Below are positions 21,519 to 31,303 of a DNA stretch of 64,000 bases, in pieces (position 1 is the first letter of the stretch; each line of letters opens with the position of its first letter). Source of the DNA: Kocuria coralli (GTDB taxonomy: Bacteria > Actinomycetota > Actinomycetes > Actinomycetales > Micrococcaceae). The DNA is taken from NCBI RefSeq assembly GCF_008831305.1, contig NZ_ML708620.1:62001-126000 (forward strand). Reading direction: 5' to 3'. The notes below the pieces were generated by a model. It had not been told where the DNA came from and made no database searches. It worked only from the letters and a program-made list of their open reading frames with translations. The position numbers and the translations under genes are program-made.

Positions 21519-22354
21519 GCCGTCCCGCAGAACACATCGACGACGCGACGACGGCGCAGCGAGGGCCGGGGAGCACCGCCTCCACGCAGGAGCTGCTCCT
21601 CGACGGGGTCAGCCACCACTACGTGGCGGGCTCCGGGAACATCGTGCACGCCGTGGCCGAGGCCACCCTCCGCATCCCCGCCGGGCAGTTCGTGTGCGTG
21701 GTGGGCCCTTCCGGCTGCGGGAAGACGACCCTGCTCAAGGTGCTCGCCGGTTTCCTCTCCCCGTCCAGCGGCGAGGCGCGATACGGCGACGACGTCATCA
21801 GCGGCCCCTCGTACCAGCGCGGAGTCGTGTTCCAGCAGGCCAACCTCTATCCGTGGCTGAGCATCCGCGGCAATGTCGAGCTGGGCCCCAGATTCCGCGG
21901 GGTGCCCCGCAAGGAGCGGGCCGAGAGGGCGGAACGCCTGCTCGAGATGGTCGGTCTGCCCCAGTTCGCGGATGCCAAGCCGTACGAGCTCTCCGGCGGC
22001 ATGCAGCAGCGGGCGCAGATCGCCAGGGTCCTCGCCAACCAGCCCGAGGTGGTGCTGATGGACGAGCCCTTCGGCGCCCTGGACGCCCTGACCCGGGAAC
22101 GTCTGCAGGCGGATCTGCTGCGGATCCAGAGGCAGCGGCGCCAGACGGTCTTCTTCATCACCCACAGCGTCGAGGAGGCCGTCTTCCTGGGGGACCGCGT
22201 CCTCGTGATGAGCCCGCGCCCCGGACGGATCGTGCTCGACGAACCGGTGGACCTCGCCGCCACGTACGGACCGGAGGTCGGGGTCGAGATGAAGTCCACC
22301 CCGGAGTTCATCGAGATCAGAGACCGGGTGGCGGGGGCCATCCAGATCGTCTGA
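21515..22354 (+). CDS. Sulfonate/taurine-type ABC transporter ATPase
   Basis: 279 residues. Walker A GPSGCGKTT (about 66-74), Q-loop VVFQQANLYPW, signature LSGGMQQRAQIARVLA, Walker B VVLMDEPFGALDALTRERLQ and the switch His in FFITHSVEEAVFLGDRVLV, all typical of SsuB/TauB. The ATG overlaps the preceding stop. Together the three genes make a complete importer: permease, lipoprotein receptor and ATPase. No transcription terminator is evident before the convergent S4 gene 63 nt on. Confidence 0.92.
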   Translation: MSRPAEHIDDATTAQRGPGSTASTQELLLDGVSHHYVAGSGNIVHAVAEATLRIPAGQFVCVVGPSGCGKTTLLKVLAGFLSPSSGEARYGDDVISGPSYQRGVVFQQANLYPWLSIRGNVELGPRFRGVPRKERAERAERLLEMVGLPQFADAKPYELSGGMQQRAQIARVLANQPEVVLMDEPFGALDALTRERLQADLLRIQRQRRQTVFFITHSVEEAVFLGDRVLVMSPRPGRIVLDEPVDLAATYGPEVGVEMKSTPEFIEIRDRVAGAIQIV

Positions 22355-22417
22355 GCACCGTGCGGCCGCCGGGGATCCCCCGGTGAGCCCGCTGCCGGAG
22401 CGCCCGGACCAGAACGG

Positions 22418-22651
22418 TCAGGACTCCGGGCGGATCACGATCGAGATCCCGTTCAGGGTGACCACGTCGCCGTCGTGCAGCTGCCGGCCGCGGCGCTCCT
22501 CGATATCGCCGTTGACCTTGACCAGGCCGTCTTCGATCACGGTCCGGGCCTGCGCGCCGTCCTCGACCAGGTTGCCGAGCTTGAGCGCTTGCCCCAGGCG
22601 GATCATGTCGTCGCGGATGGGCAGTTCTTCGGCAGCGGTTGAGTCAGCCAT
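22418..22651 (-). CDS. Small S4-domain RNA-binding protein
   Basis: 77 residues, almost entirely one S4 domain: IRLGQALKLGNLVEDGAQARTVIEDGLVKVNGDIEERRGRQLHDGDVV. This matches the YaaA/RlbA-type RNA-binding group (IPR S4-like small proteins). It probably binds structured RNA, possibly ribosomal. ATG at 22651. Monocistronic, between two convergent/divergent transporter genes, without an obvious functional link. Confidence 0.85.
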   Translation of the reverse strand: MADSTAAEELPIRDDMIRLGQALKLGNLVEDGAQARTVIEDGLVKVNGDIEERRGRQLHDGDVVTLNGISIVIRPES

Positions 22652-22715
22652 GCCCCCATTGTGACCCCGAGCCGGGGCCCCGGCGCCGCCCGGGTCTCCG
22701 CGGGTCTAGCCTGGA

Positions 22716-23795
22716 GTGATGCCCGCCTCACACCACGATCGCCTGCAACCGTCTCCCGCGCAGGCCGGACGAGGGAACGGCCGGCCGACGGTCCTCCGCC
22801 GGGCGCCGCTTCCCGCGGCCCGCTTCACCGAGATCGCCGCGCAGGTCACGGCCGTGCTCAGCGGGACGTGCATGGCGGTGCAGTCCCGCATCAACGGCGA
22901 GCTCGGCGCCCGGACGGGCGACCCGGCGGCCGCAGCCCTGGTCAGCTTTTCCGTGGGGCTGGTCATCGTTGCGGTCCTCGCACTCGTCCTGCCGGCCGGC
23001 CGCCGCGGGACCCGGCGCCTGGTCGCGGGGCTGCGGCAGCGCTCCCTGTCCGCCGTGTTCCTGGCCTCGGGCGTCCTGGGGGCATTCCTGGTCCTGGTCC
23101 AGACCTTCACCACCCCGCTGGTGGGGGTGTCCGTGTTCATCCTCGGCGTCGTGCTCGGTCAGGCCGTGGGCGGCCTCGGGGTGGACCGCATCGGCTTCGG
23201 CCCGGGCGGGGTCAAACCGCTGACCTCATGGCGGATCGCCGGGACGGCGGTCATCGTGGGCGCGGTGGTGCTGGCCGAATCCCCGCGGTTCGTCCACGAG
23301 ACGGGGCGTGCGGCGACGGCGGGTGTGGGAGTGTTCGTCGTGATGCTCGCCTTCCAGGTGCTGGCCGGGGCCGGTACGGCGGCGCAGACCGCCATGAACG
23401 GCCGGATGGCCCAGCAGGCGCAGACCCCGATCACCTCGACCCTGGTGAACTTCGCCGGGGGCACCGTGGCCCTCGCGGTCACGACCGTCGTCTTCCGGAG
23501 CCTCGCCGACGTTCCCGTCTGGCGCCTGCCCGGCGAGTGGTGGCTCTACCTGGGAGGCGTGGCGGGGCTTCTCTTCGTGGCCGCCGGGGCGGTCCTGGTG
23601 CGGATCATCGGCGTGCTGCGCACGAGTCTCTCCCTGACCGCGGGCATGCTCACGGGAGCCCTGGTCCTCGATCTGGTCGTGCCGACCGACGGCACGGTGG
23701 TCGCACCGCTCACGGTGGCGGGGACCGCGCTGACCTTCGCGGGGCTCGTGATCGTCACCCTGCCCTGGCGCTGGAGCACGACGACGGCCGGCTGA
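22716..23795 (+). CDS. DMT-family transporter with duplicated DUF606/YdcZ unit
   Basis: 359 residues; about ten membrane segments in two repeated halves. Each half begins with the family pattern: AVLSGTCMAVQSRINGELGARTGDPAAAALVSFSVG in the first and VLAGAGTAAQTAMNGRMAQQAQTPITSTLVNFAGG in the second, so this is a fused pair of the five-helix YdcZ unit. The N-terminal ~40 residues are hydrophilic and Arg/Pro-rich. ATG at 22716, with a second at 22719. The substrate is unknown. Confidence 0.82.
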   Translation: MMPASHHDRLQPSPAQAGRGNGRPTVLRRAPLPAARFTEIAAQVTAVLSGTCMAVQSRINGELGARTGDPAAAALVSFSVGLVIVAVLALVLPAGRRGTRRLVAGLRQRSLSAVFLASGVLGAFLVLVQTFTTPLVGVSVFILGVVLGQAVGGLGVDRIGFGPGGVKPLTSWRIAGTAVIVGAVVLAESPRFVHETGRAATAGVGVFVVMLAFQVLAGAGTAAQTAMNGRMAQQAQTPITSTLVNFAGGTVALAVTTVVFRSLADVPVWRLPGEWWLYLGGVAGLLFVAAGAVLVRIIGVLRTSLSLTAGMLTGALVLDLVVPTDGTVVAPLTVAGTALTFAGLVIVTLPWRWSTTTAG

Positions 23796-23887
23796 CCTCG
23801 CGCTCCCGGAGGCCCGCCGAGCCGGGCGGTCGCAGCCATAAACCGCAACGTGATCATTTTCCGGTGCATATAAGTCACCATGAGGCC

Positions 23888-26302
23888 ATGGAACTGCGCT
23901 ACGGCCTGAACGACCTCAAGCGGAACAAGGCCGTCAACATCGCCCTGGCCACGGTGCTGCTGCTGAGCGCGTTCCTCATGGCCACCGGGGCGATGGTCAT
24001 CGAACGCGCCGTGAGCTCCGTGGACCAGCTCCTGTCGCAGGCCAGGCCGCCGCACTTCCTGCAGATGCACGCGGGCGACTACGACGTGGCAGCGCTGGAG
24101 CGGTTCGCGGCCGCCCAGCCGGACGTCGAGGCCTGGCAGGTGCACGAGATGGTGGGCTTCGCCGGTGCGGAGATCTCGTGGCAGCGCCCGGGCACGGATC
24201 AGGGCGGGGACCTCTCCGCCAGCCTGATCGACAACCTGTTCGTCACCCAGAACCGCGACTTCGACCTCCTGCTCGCGGAGGACGGCACCGCAGCGTCACC
24301 GGAGACCGGCGAGGTGGACGTCCCCGTGGCCTATCAGCGGCAGTTCGGTCTGGAGGAGGGCGACCAGCTCACCGTCCGCACGGACGACGGCGCACGTACC
24401 CTGACCGTCCGCGGGTTCGTACGGGACTCCCAGATGGCCTCGTCCATGTCCTCGGCCACCCGCTTCGTGGTCTCCGACCAGGACTTCGCCCGGCTGACCG
24501 CCGGCGGGGGCGGCGATCCCGAGGTCATCGTCGAGTACCGGCTCACCGACGAGTCCATGGCGGCCGGCTTCCAGCGCGCCTATGAAGCGGAGGAGGCCCT
24601 GCCCAAGAACGGCCAGGCGGTCACCTACACCATGATCCGCGTCATCAACACCTTCAGCCACGGCCTGGTCGCGGTGGCGCTGGCCATGGTCAGCGGGGTG
24701 CTGATCCTGATCGCCCTCCTGAACCTGCGGTTCGTGATCCGCGGGGCCATCGAGGACGACGTCCGCCAGATCGGCGCGATGAAGGCGATGGGCATCGCGA
24801 GCAAGGACATCGCCGGGCTCTATCTCGGCAAGTACAGGGTGATGGCACTGGCCGCATGCCTGGCCGGTGGTGCCGTCGCGGTCGGCGCCACGGCCGTCCT
24901 GACCCGCGGACTGGCGGCGGACTTCGCCCGCGCGGAGATCACCCCGCTCACCGTGATCGCGCCCGTGGCCGCCCTGGCGGCCGTCTACCTCGTGGTGATG
25001 ACGACCATCCGGGGCATCCTGCGCAGGATCAACCGCATCGACGTGGTCACCGCGCTGGTCCACGGCAGTACCCTGACTGCCCGACAGGCCGCTCGCCGGG
25101 CCCGCCGCCAGCGCCGGGCAGCGCACCGGACCGACCTCGCGAACTTCCGCCGCGGGAGCCTCAACACCAGACTCACCTGGCTGGGTCTCAGGGCCGAGGG
25201 CAGACAGTGGAGCCTGATCCCCCTGGTGTTCTTCCTGAGCACCATCGTGATCACGGTGCCCACGAACATGCTCAGCACCTTCGAGAGCCCACGGTTCGTG
25301 ACCTACATGGGAGCCCCGGAAGCCGATCTGCGGGCTGACCTGCAATTCGGCGACGACCTCGACCAGTCCCGCACGGAGCTCCTCTCCGCCATGCGGGAGG
25401 ATCCTCGCCTGACCGATGTGCGGAGCTACGCCAACGTCGTCTACGAGACCCCCGGGGAAGACGCCCGTGGCGACGCCGGCTGGGACTCGCTGCGCGTGGA
25501 GGTCGGGGACTACTCGGGCGGCACCGTCGAGTTCTCCAAGGGCGGTGCGCCGGAAGAGGGCCAGATCGCGCTGTCTGCCCTGAACGCCGGCGCACTCGGC
25601 GTCGGACCGGGGGACTCCATCCGGGTCCGGCAGGGGACAGAGGACGCGGCGGCCACGGAGGTCGAGGTCAGCGGGATCTACCAGGACGTCACGAGCGGCG
25701 GGTACACGGCCAAGATGCAGGGAAACATCGAATCGGGGGCGAACAGCTACGTCGTCTACGGCAGCACCGGCGCCGATGCTGGCGACGCCGCCGCCGTGGC
25801 GGCCGAGTACAACGCCCGGTACGACGGCGTGGAGATGAAACCCATGCGGGACTACGTGCAGCAGACTCTGGCCTACGTGACGGACGCCTTCCGCACGGCC
25901 GCGATCGTGGCCCTGGTCTTCGGCGTGGGGCTGGCCGCCTTGATCACCGTGCTGTTCCTGCAGCTGCGGTTGTCCCGGGACCGGCAGAAGATGGGAATCC
26001 TGTTCGCCCTGGGGTTCTCCCTCCGCGAGGTCGGGACGCAGGTGCTGCTCAAGACGGTCCTGGCCGTGGGCCTGGGCACGCTGGCGGGCGTCGCCGTCGC
26101 CAACGCGGCCGGAGAGGCCGGCGTGGGAGCGGTCCTGTCCCTGAGCGGCATGGGGCTCACCGAGCTGACCTTCCTGACCAACCCCGCGGTCGTCTACGTG
26201 CTCTATCCCCTCGGGATGGTGGCCGCAGGCTGTGCGGGCGCCGCCGTGCTGCTCGCCGGACTGCGGCGCCAAGACAAGAGCACCTGGCTGAAAGAAGCGT
26301 GA
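23888..26302 (+). CDS. FtsX/MacB-type ABC transporter permease
   Basis: 804 residues from ATG 23888 (MELRYGLNDLKRNKAVN, the usual cytoplasmic amphipathic start). The frame stays open far upstream, but that part overlaps the DMT gene in another frame and is not coding. Layout: membrane helix at about 15-35, large extracytoplasmic region (40-245), three helices (about 255-380), a basic cytoplasmic linker (RQAARRARRQRRAAHR), a second helix/extracytoplasmic unit (about 435-655), and a final FtsX domain of three helices ending in a cytoplasmic tail. Such permeases work with a MacB/LolD-like ATPase, here the next gene (ATG overlap of 4 nt). Likely export of, or resistance to, a peptide or lipid-linked compound. 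A weak TATAAG-type -10 lies at 23869. Confidence 0.85.
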   Translation: MELRYGLNDLKRNKAVNIALATVLLLSAFLMATGAMVIERAVSSVDQLLSQARPPHFLQMHAGDYDVAALERFAAAQPDVEAWQVHEMVGFAGAEISWQRPGTDQGGDLSASLIDNLFVTQNRDFDLLLAEDGTAASPETGEVDVPVAYQRQFGLEEGDQLTVRTDDGARTLTVRGFVRDSQMASSMSSATRFVVSDQDFARLTAGGGGDPEVIVEYRLTDESMAAGFQRAYEAEEALPKNGQAVTYTMIRVINTFSHGLVAVALAMVSGVLILIALLNLRFVIRGAIEDDVRQIGAMKAMGIASKDIAGLYLGKYRVMALAACLAGGAVAVGATAVLTRGLAADFARAEITPLTVIAPVAALAAVYLVVMTTIRGILRRINRIDVVTALVHGSTLTARQAARRARRQRRAAHRTDLANFRRGSLNTRLTWLGLRAEGRQWSLIPLVFFLSTIVITVPTNMLSTFESPRFVTYMGAPEADLRADLQFGDDLDQSRTELLSAMREDPRLTDVRSYANVVYETPGEDARGDAGWDSLRVEVGDYSGGTVEFSKGGAPEEGQIALSALNAGALGVGPGDSIRVRQGTEDAAATEVEVSGIYQDVTSGGYTAKMQGNIESGANSYVVYGSTGADAGDAAAVAAEYNARYDGVEMKPMRDYVQQTLAYVTDAFRTAAIVALVFGVGLAALITVLFLQLRLSRDRQKMGILFALGFSLREVGTQVLLKTVLAVGLGTLAGVAVANAAGEAGVGAVLSLSGMGLTELTFLTNPAVVYVLYPLGMVAAGCAGAAVLLAGLRRQDKSTWLKEA

Positions 26303-27087
26303 AACCAGTGACAACGCCAACCTCCCGAGCCGTCCTGAGCGCTCGCGGAATCCGCAAGACCTTCCATGCCACGGAACCCCCGGCGCAGGTCCTCGACGGC
26401 ATCGACCTGACGATCGGGCACGGCGAGTTCGTGGCGGTCATGGGCGCATCGGGGTCGGGGAAGTCGACGCTGCTCTACACGATCAGCGGGATGGACCGCC
26501 CCACCGCAGGACAGGTCTCGGTCGACGGCCATGAGCTGGCCGGGCTCGACGACACCCGCATGAGCGCACTGCGGCTGACCACCATGGGCTTCGTGTTCCA
26601 GCATCCCTACTTCCTGGCGAACCTGGACATCCACGACAACGTGCTGCTGCCCGCCCTGAAGGCGGCGAAGACCCGGGAGCAGAAGGAGGAGGCCAAGGCC
26701 CGCGCCGCCCGGTTGCTGGAGCGGTTCGAGATCGGGCACATCGGCTCCCACGGCATCACCGAGGTCTCCGGGGGCCAGCTCCAGCGCGCCTCCCTGTGCC
26801 GGGCGCTGACCACCGAGCCGGTCATCCTCTTCGCCGACGAGCCCACGGGCGCCCTGAACTCCTCGATGACGGCCGAGGTGATGGACGCCCTGACCCAGGC
26901 CCACCGCGGCGGCACGACCCTGGTGATGGTGACCCACGACCCCGCCTGCGCCGCCCGGGCGGATCGGGTGCTCTACCTGAAGGACGGCAGCATCGTGGAT
27001 GAGTGGAAGGCCGGGCCGTGGGAGGCGGACACGACAGGGGATCGCGAGGCGGAACTCCTCTCATGGCTGCGTGACCTGGGCTTCTAG
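26299..27087 (+). CDS. MacB/LolD-type ABC transporter ATPase
   Basis: 262 residues. Walker A GASGSGKST (about 50-58), Q-loop FVFQHPYFLANLDIHDNVLLPAL, signature VSGGQLQRASLCRAL, Walker B VILFADEPTGALNSSMTAEVM, and switch His VMVTHDPACAARADRVLYLKDG. The order and spacing are those of the MacB family. Starts 4 nt inside the permease gene, so translation is coupled. The C-terminal 35 residues (IVDEWKAG...SWLRDLGF) form a short regulatory-like tail common in the antimicrobial-peptide exporter group. Confidence 0.92.
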   Translation: MKPVTTPTSRAVLSARGIRKTFHATEPPAQVLDGIDLTIGHGEFVAVMGASGSGKSTLLYTISGMDRPTAGQVSVDGHELAGLDDTRMSALRLTTMGFVFQHPYFLANLDIHDNVLLPALKAAKTREQKEEAKARAARLLERFEIGHIGSHGITEVSGGQLQRASLCRALTTEPVILFADEPTGALNSSMTAEVMDALTQAHRGGTTLVMVTHDPACAARADRVLYLKDGSIVDEWKAGPWEADTTGDREAELLSWLRDLGF

Positions 27088-27112
27088 CGAATCTGTCCCC
27101 AATTCGGGTGAC

Positions 27113-27958
27113 ATGTTTGTTAGGCTCCCGCCTGTGATTGCATCCCAGCAGGACAAGACCCCTGCACCGCTGGTCAGCCTGATCGTCCCGCGTTCCGAGG
27201 TCGGTGAACGGCTGGAGCAGACCGTCGACGAGCTGGGGGCGCAGACCTATCCCGCCACGGAGATCGTCATGGTCGACGACGACGCGCGCCAGCCCCTGCC
27301 GGCCCAGGTCCTCGACCGGTACGCGGCCTCGGGGATCGCGGTGATCCACGAGGAGGGGCGAGGGCTGGCCGCCGCGCTCAACGCGGGGATCCGGCGTTGC
27401 ACGGGGGAGCTCTTCATGCCGATCGCCGGCGACGTGCTCGAGCCGCCCTACGTGGCCCGGGCGGTCATCCGGATGCTCGCGGATCCGCAGGCGGGTGTCG
27501 TCTACGGCGGGTCCGACACGGAGGGCTCGCCCGCCGAACCGGGCTTCTCCCTCAAACAGCAGTTGCTGCAGAACTCCGTGTGCCTCTCGGCGCTCTTCCG
27601 TACGGACCACTGGCGGAGGGTGGGCGGGTTCGACGAGAGGATGCGCGACGAGGCGGCCGGCCACGACTACATCATGCGGCTGCTCGACATCGGACGCTCG
27701 GTGTACCGGCTCGAGGGCTCCTATCTGCACCACCGCACCGGCCGCCCGGCGGTCGAGGGCCGGGCGGGAATCGCCGACCGGATCCCGGGGACCCGAGAGC
27801 AACGGCGGGACTGGGTCTCCGACCACGCGCGGATCATGCGCAACAACGCGGACTTCTACGTCGATCACGCGGACCTCCTCTGGGAGCAGATCTTCGACCT
27901 GATGGACGAACGGGACGAGCTGCGCCATCGCGTGGCAGCACTCGGGCGGAGTCGCTGA
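27113..27958 (+). CDS. Glycosyltransferase family 2-like protein
   Basis: 281 residues from ATG 27113; a GTG at 27134 ([10 protein letters not shown]) is an equally possible start and neither has a clear ribosome site. GT-A fold: [42 protein letters not shown], then [37 protein letters not shown]; the DDD region and the later D are the expected nucleotide/metal contacts. A C-terminal helix ends in a coiled-coil-like stretch ([21 protein letters not shown]). No membrane segment. The acceptor is unknown; wall polysaccharide is a reasonable guess. Confidence 0.75.
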   Translation: MFVRLPPVIASQQDKTPAPLVSLIVPRSEVGERLEQTVDELGAQTYPATEIVMVDDDARQPLPAQVLDRYAASGIAVIHEEGRGLAAALNAGIRRCTGELFMPIAGDVLEPPYVARAVIRMLADPQAGVVYGGSDTEGSPAEPGFSLKQQLLQNSVCLSALFRTDHWRRVGGFDERMRDEAAGHDYIMRLLDIGRSVYRLEGSYLHHRTGRPAVEGRAGIADRIPGTREQRRDWVSDHARIMRNNADFYVDHADLLWEQIFDLMDERDELRHRVAALGRSR

Positions 27959-28115
27959 CCGTCGTCGTCGTTGGTTACCCTTGAGCGGATGCCGGTTCGG
28001 CACCCTGAATTGTCAGATTTCACATCGCCGGCGGCGCCCTCCAGGGCGCGCCGGAGTCCGCAACCCACGCCAGGCCGCAGCCAGCGGTCGCGGCAGAAAT
28101 CGGAGCGAGCAACCC

Positions 28116-29498
28116 ATGGCCCCTAAGTCCACGCTGGATAACGTCATCTCGCTGTGCAAGCGACGCGGCTTCGTATTCCAGGCGGGTGAGATCTACGGCG
28201 GTTCGCGGTCGGCGTGGGACTACGGGCCCCTGGGGGCGGAGCTCAAGGAGAACATCAAGCGCGAGTGGTGGCAGTCGTTCGTGCGCGGACGCGAGGACAT
28301 GGTCGGACTCGACTCCTCGATCATCCTGCCCACGGCCGTCTGGGAGGCCTCGGGGCACGTCGCGACCTTCACCGACCCCCTGGTCGAGTCCCTGCATACG
28401 CACAAGCGGTACCGCGCAGATCACCTGCTAGAGGCCTATGAGGCCAAGCACGGGCACCCGCCGGTCAACGGCCTCGCGGACGTCCGCGATCCGGAGACGG
28501 GGCAGCCCGGCGACTGGACCGAACCCCAGCAGTTCTCGGGGCTGATGAAGACCTTCCTGGGCCCGGTCGACGACGAGAAGGGCAAGCACTACCTGCGCCC
28601 CGAGACCGCCCAGGGCATCTTCGTGAACTTCCTGAACGTGCTCACCGCGGCACGCAAGAAGCCGCCGTTCGGCATCGGCCAGGTCGGCAAGGCGTTCCGC
28701 AACGAGATCACCCCGGGCAACTTCATCTTCCGCACCCGTGAGTTCGAGCAGATGGAGATCGAGTACTTCGTCCATCCCGGTGATGCGCAGCGCTGGTTCG
28801 ACGACTGGGTCGAGGCCTGCTGGGCCTGGTTCGTGGACCTCGGTATCGACCCCGACAACATGCGCCGTTTCGACGTCCCCGACGGCGAGCGCGCCCACTA
28901 CTCGGACGCCACGATCGACATCGAGTACAAGTTCGGCTTCCAGGGCTCCGAGTGGGGCGAGCTGATGGGCATCGCCAACCGCACGGACTTCGACCTGAGC
29001 AACCACACCGAGAACTCGGGCACCAAGATGCAGTACTTCGACCAGGGCACCGAGGAGCGCTACACGCCGTACGTGATCGAGCCCTCCTTCGGCCTGACCC
29101 GCTCGATGATGGCCTTCCTGGTGGACGCCTACGTCGAGGACGAGGCGCCCAACACCAAGGGCGGTGTGGACACCCGCACCGTGCTCAAGCTCGATCCGCG
29201 CCTGGCGCCGGTCAAGGCCGCGGTGCTGCCGCTGTCGAAGAAGGACGACCTCAAGCCCGTCGCCCAGGACCTGGCCGCGCAGCTGCGGCGCCGCTGGAAC
29301 ATCGACTACGACGACGCCGGAGCCATCGGCCGTCGCTACCGCCGCCAGGACGAGATCGGCACCCCGTTCTGCGTGACCGTGGACTTCGACTCGCTCGAGG
29401 ACCAGGCGGTGACCATCCGCTCCCGCGACGAGATGACCCAGGAGCGCGTCTCCCTGGACAAGGTCACGGGCTACCTGGCCGAGAAGCTGGGCTGCTGA
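28116..29498 (+). CDS. glyS: Glycyl-tRNA synthetase
   Basis: Class II synthetase of the single-chain (eukaryote-like, alpha2) type, 460 residues, normal length. Motifs: N-terminal [23 protein letters not shown]; motif 2 region [15 protein letters not shown] and [25 protein letters not shown] (about 170-220); motif 3 [12 protein letters not shown] (about 330-341); and a C-terminal HGTP anticodon domain (from about 360). ATG at 28116; the longer open frame upstream has no ribosome site. Lies in the same strand and close to a GNAT gene 6 nt downstream, so the two are probably co-transcribed. Confidence 0.97.
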   Translation: MAPKSTLDNVISLCKRRGFVFQAGEIYGGSRSAWDYGPLGAELKENIKREWWQSFVRGREDMVGLDSSIILPTAVWEASGHVATFTDPLVESLHTHKRYRADHLLEAYEAKHGHPPVNGLADVRDPETGQPGDWTEPQQFSGLMKTFLGPVDDEKGKHYLRPETAQGIFVNFLNVLTAARKKPPFGIGQVGKAFRNEITPGNFIFRTREFEQMEIEYFVHPGDAQRWFDDWVEACWAWFVDLGIDPDNMRRFDVPDGERAHYSDATIDIEYKFGFQGSEWGELMGIANRTDFDLSNHTENSGTKMQYFDQGTEERYTPYVIEPSFGLTRSMMAFLVDAYVEDEAPNTKGGVDTRTVLKLDPRLAPVKAAVLPLSKKDDLKPVAQDLAAQLRRRWNIDYDDAGAIGRRYRRQDEIGTPFCVTVDFDSLEDQAVTIRSRDEMTQERVSLDKVTGYLAEKLGC

Positions 29499-29504
29499 TC
29501 CGCC

Positions 29505-30515
29505 ATGGCTGTTGACTACCGTTCGTGGAACGAGGGCGACGACCTCCGCCTCCTGGAGGTCCTGCCCGCTCCCGAGGCCGACCCGGTGATCGCGCTGCGC
29601 GCCCTCATGGGGCCGGACACCGAGGAGCCCGCGTGGTCGCGGACCGTGGTGGCCGCCGATGCCGGCGCTGCGGGTTCCGCCTCCGCCTCCGACGACGGCG
29701 TGGTGGTCGGTGCCGGCGCGGTGCAGCTCAACCCGCTGCACCCGACCCGGTTGTGGGCCTTCGCCGAGGTGGCGACGGCCAACCGGGGCGAAGGTGTGGC
29801 CCGCGAGCTGGCCGCCCGGCTGCGGTCGGTCGCCGCCCAGGCCCACCCCGGGATGCCGTTGCGCACCAAGGTCGGGCCGGGCAGCACGGGGGAGAAGTTC
29901 GCCGAGGCCCAGGGAATGCTGCCGGTGATGACCCACCGGCATGTCATCGTGGCTCCCGGCGCACTGCCTCCGCAGCCCATCGGCGAGGGCGACTCGGCCA
30001 CGGAGGCCATCGAGGACCTCGCCACCGGGTCGGTGGAGCTGACCCGCGCGGTGGGGGAGTTCTACCGGGCGGTCAACGCCTGGGACCCGCCCGCGGAGCT
30101 CACGATCGGGCAGGTCAACAAGCAGTTCCTGTCGGAGACCTCGCAGGCCTACGGTGCGATCGTGCTGCGCCGCGGCGTGGACCGCGGGGCCGGGGTGCGC
30201 GGCACCATCGGCGCCTTCGCGATCAGCTACCGCTCCCTGGAGCTGGACGCCGAGCGCGCCGAGGCGGACGCGGATCACCTGGCCGAGCTGGACGACCTGC
30301 CCACCGACGTGCTGATCGGCTGGGACCCGTCGCTCCCCGACGAGGAGGCAGCGATCGCCGTCGCCAAGCTCATGGGGCTGCTGGTGGCCCGGTATCCGAT
30401 CCGGGTGGAGGTCACCGATGCCATGCGCCCGCTCGCCGTCGTCTGCGCCCAGCTGGTCTCCGAGGGCGTGGCCAAGGTGGTCGACGAGGCGATCACCTAC
30501 GCCGACCCGTCCTGA
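29505..30515 (+). CDS. GNAT-like acyltransferase-fold protein
   Basis: 336 residues, two halves. The first half has a recognisable acetyl-CoA-binding pattern: VVGAGAVQLNPLHPTRLWAFAEVATANRGEGVARELAARLRSVA. The second half shows a fold-like repeat ending ...YPIRVEVTDAMRPLAVVCAQLVSEG. Tandem-GNAT proteins of this kind are frequent next to glyS in Micrococcales; their substrate is unknown. ATG at 29505, 6 nt after the glyS stop. A long bidirectional hairpin follows. Confidence 0.75.
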   Translation: MAVDYRSWNEGDDLRLLEVLPAPEADPVIALRALMGPDTEEPAWSRTVVAADAGAAGSASASDDGVVVGAGAVQLNPLHPTRLWAFAEVATANRGEGVARELAARLRSVAAQAHPGMPLRTKVGPGSTGEKFAEAQGMLPVMTHRHVIVAPGALPPQPIGEGDSATEAIEDLATGSVELTRAVGEFYRAVNAWDPPAELTIGQVNKQFLSETSQAYGAIVLRRGVDRGAGVRGTIGAFAISYRSLELDAERAEADADHLAELDDLPTDVLIGWDPSLPDEEAAIAVAKLMGLLVARYPIRVEVTDAMRPLAVVCAQLVSEGVAKVVDEAITYADPS

Positions 30516-30547
30516 GCCGCCTTTCCGGCGGGTTATCCCGCCGAGAT

Positions 30548-30591
30548 GCGAGTTGAGCCGCCCATCGGCCTTGATGGGCGGCTCAACTCGC
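30548..30591. terminator. 19-bp bidirectional terminator hairpin
   Basis: Perfect 19-bp stem (GCGAGTTGAGCCGCCCATC, 30548-30566, with 30573-30591) and a 6-nt loop, between the convergent GNAT and TM2 genes. It can serve both strands. Confidence 0.85.
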
Positions 30592-30630
30592 TTCTCAGCG
30601 AAGAGATGTCCGGAGGAACCGGGTCGCAGC

Positions 30631-31119
30631 TCAGAAGGACCAGGCGTCGATTCCCTGCTCGGCAGCGATCTGCTGCCGGATCCGGTCGTTCTTGGACTCG
30701 ATCCGCCGGGTCATGGTGACGCCGTCGTAGATCCACCATGCCGCCAGGATGAGGAAGCACAGGAGCAGCAAGCCCATGCCGATCAGGATGCCGGCCGGCA
30801 TCCCCATCGCGTTGTCGGTGCCGGCCGTGGACATGGCTCCCACGATGAAGCTGATGACCATGCCGACGAACCCCAGGACGATCAGTCCGAGCTTGGCCAG
30901 GCCGCGGCCGATGTCACCGAAGTAGAAGTCGTGCACGGGCAGGCCGATCAGGAACGGCCCGCCGATCCACAGCAGCCAGGCCGTGGTGTCGTTCTTGCGG
31001 CGGGCGGAGTATCTCCAGGCGGCCTGAAGCGCCGCCGGGTTCTGCGGCGCGACGCCGTACGGCTGGGGGCCCGCGGGATTCTGCGGGTAGGGGCCGGACC
31101 CCTGGGGAGCGTAGGACAC
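30631..31119 (-). CDS. TM2-domain membrane protein
   Basis: 162 residues. The N-terminal 30 are Gln/Pro/Gly-rich (MSYAPQGSGPYPQNPAGPQPY), followed by a TM2-type pair: TAWLLWIGGPFLIGLPVHDFYFGDIGRGLAKLGLIVLGFVGMVISFIVG, where the turn (HDFYFGDIGRGLAK) is the TM2 signature, and a third helix (ILIGMGLLLLCFLILAAWWIYDGV). Its function is unknown; TM2 proteins with Pro/Gln-rich tails are common actinobacterial membrane proteins. ATG at 31119. Divergent from dus. Confidence 0.85.
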   Translation of the reverse strand: MSYAPQGSGPYPQNPAGPQPYGVAPQNPAALQAAWRYSARRKNDTTAWLLWIGGPFLIGLPVHDFYFGDIGRGLAKLGLIVLGFVGMVISFIVGAMSTAGTDNAMGMPAGILIGMGLLLLCFLILAAWWIYDGVTMTRRIESKNDRIRQQIAAEQGIDAWSF

Positions 31120-31303
31120 TGTGGCCTCCGTGGATCTGTGAGCGCGACCAGCGCTGTGTGCACTTGCGAATATTCTATGTCATCGCACAAGGAGAGGGCG
31201 CACCGGTGACAGGCCGTACCGGCTCCCGGCGATTGGGTGGGGGACAAGAGGGAAGCGGTAAAGCTCACGTCCCGCGGGGACGCGGATATGGGAAAATGAT
31301 CTG

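Noticed and set aside
22661-23887. Upstream extension of the FtsX-type permease to 1213 residues
   Set aside because: The extra part overlaps the DMT transporter gene in another frame and reads as low-complexity Arg/Gly/Pro sequence; the real start at 23888 has the expected N-terminus.
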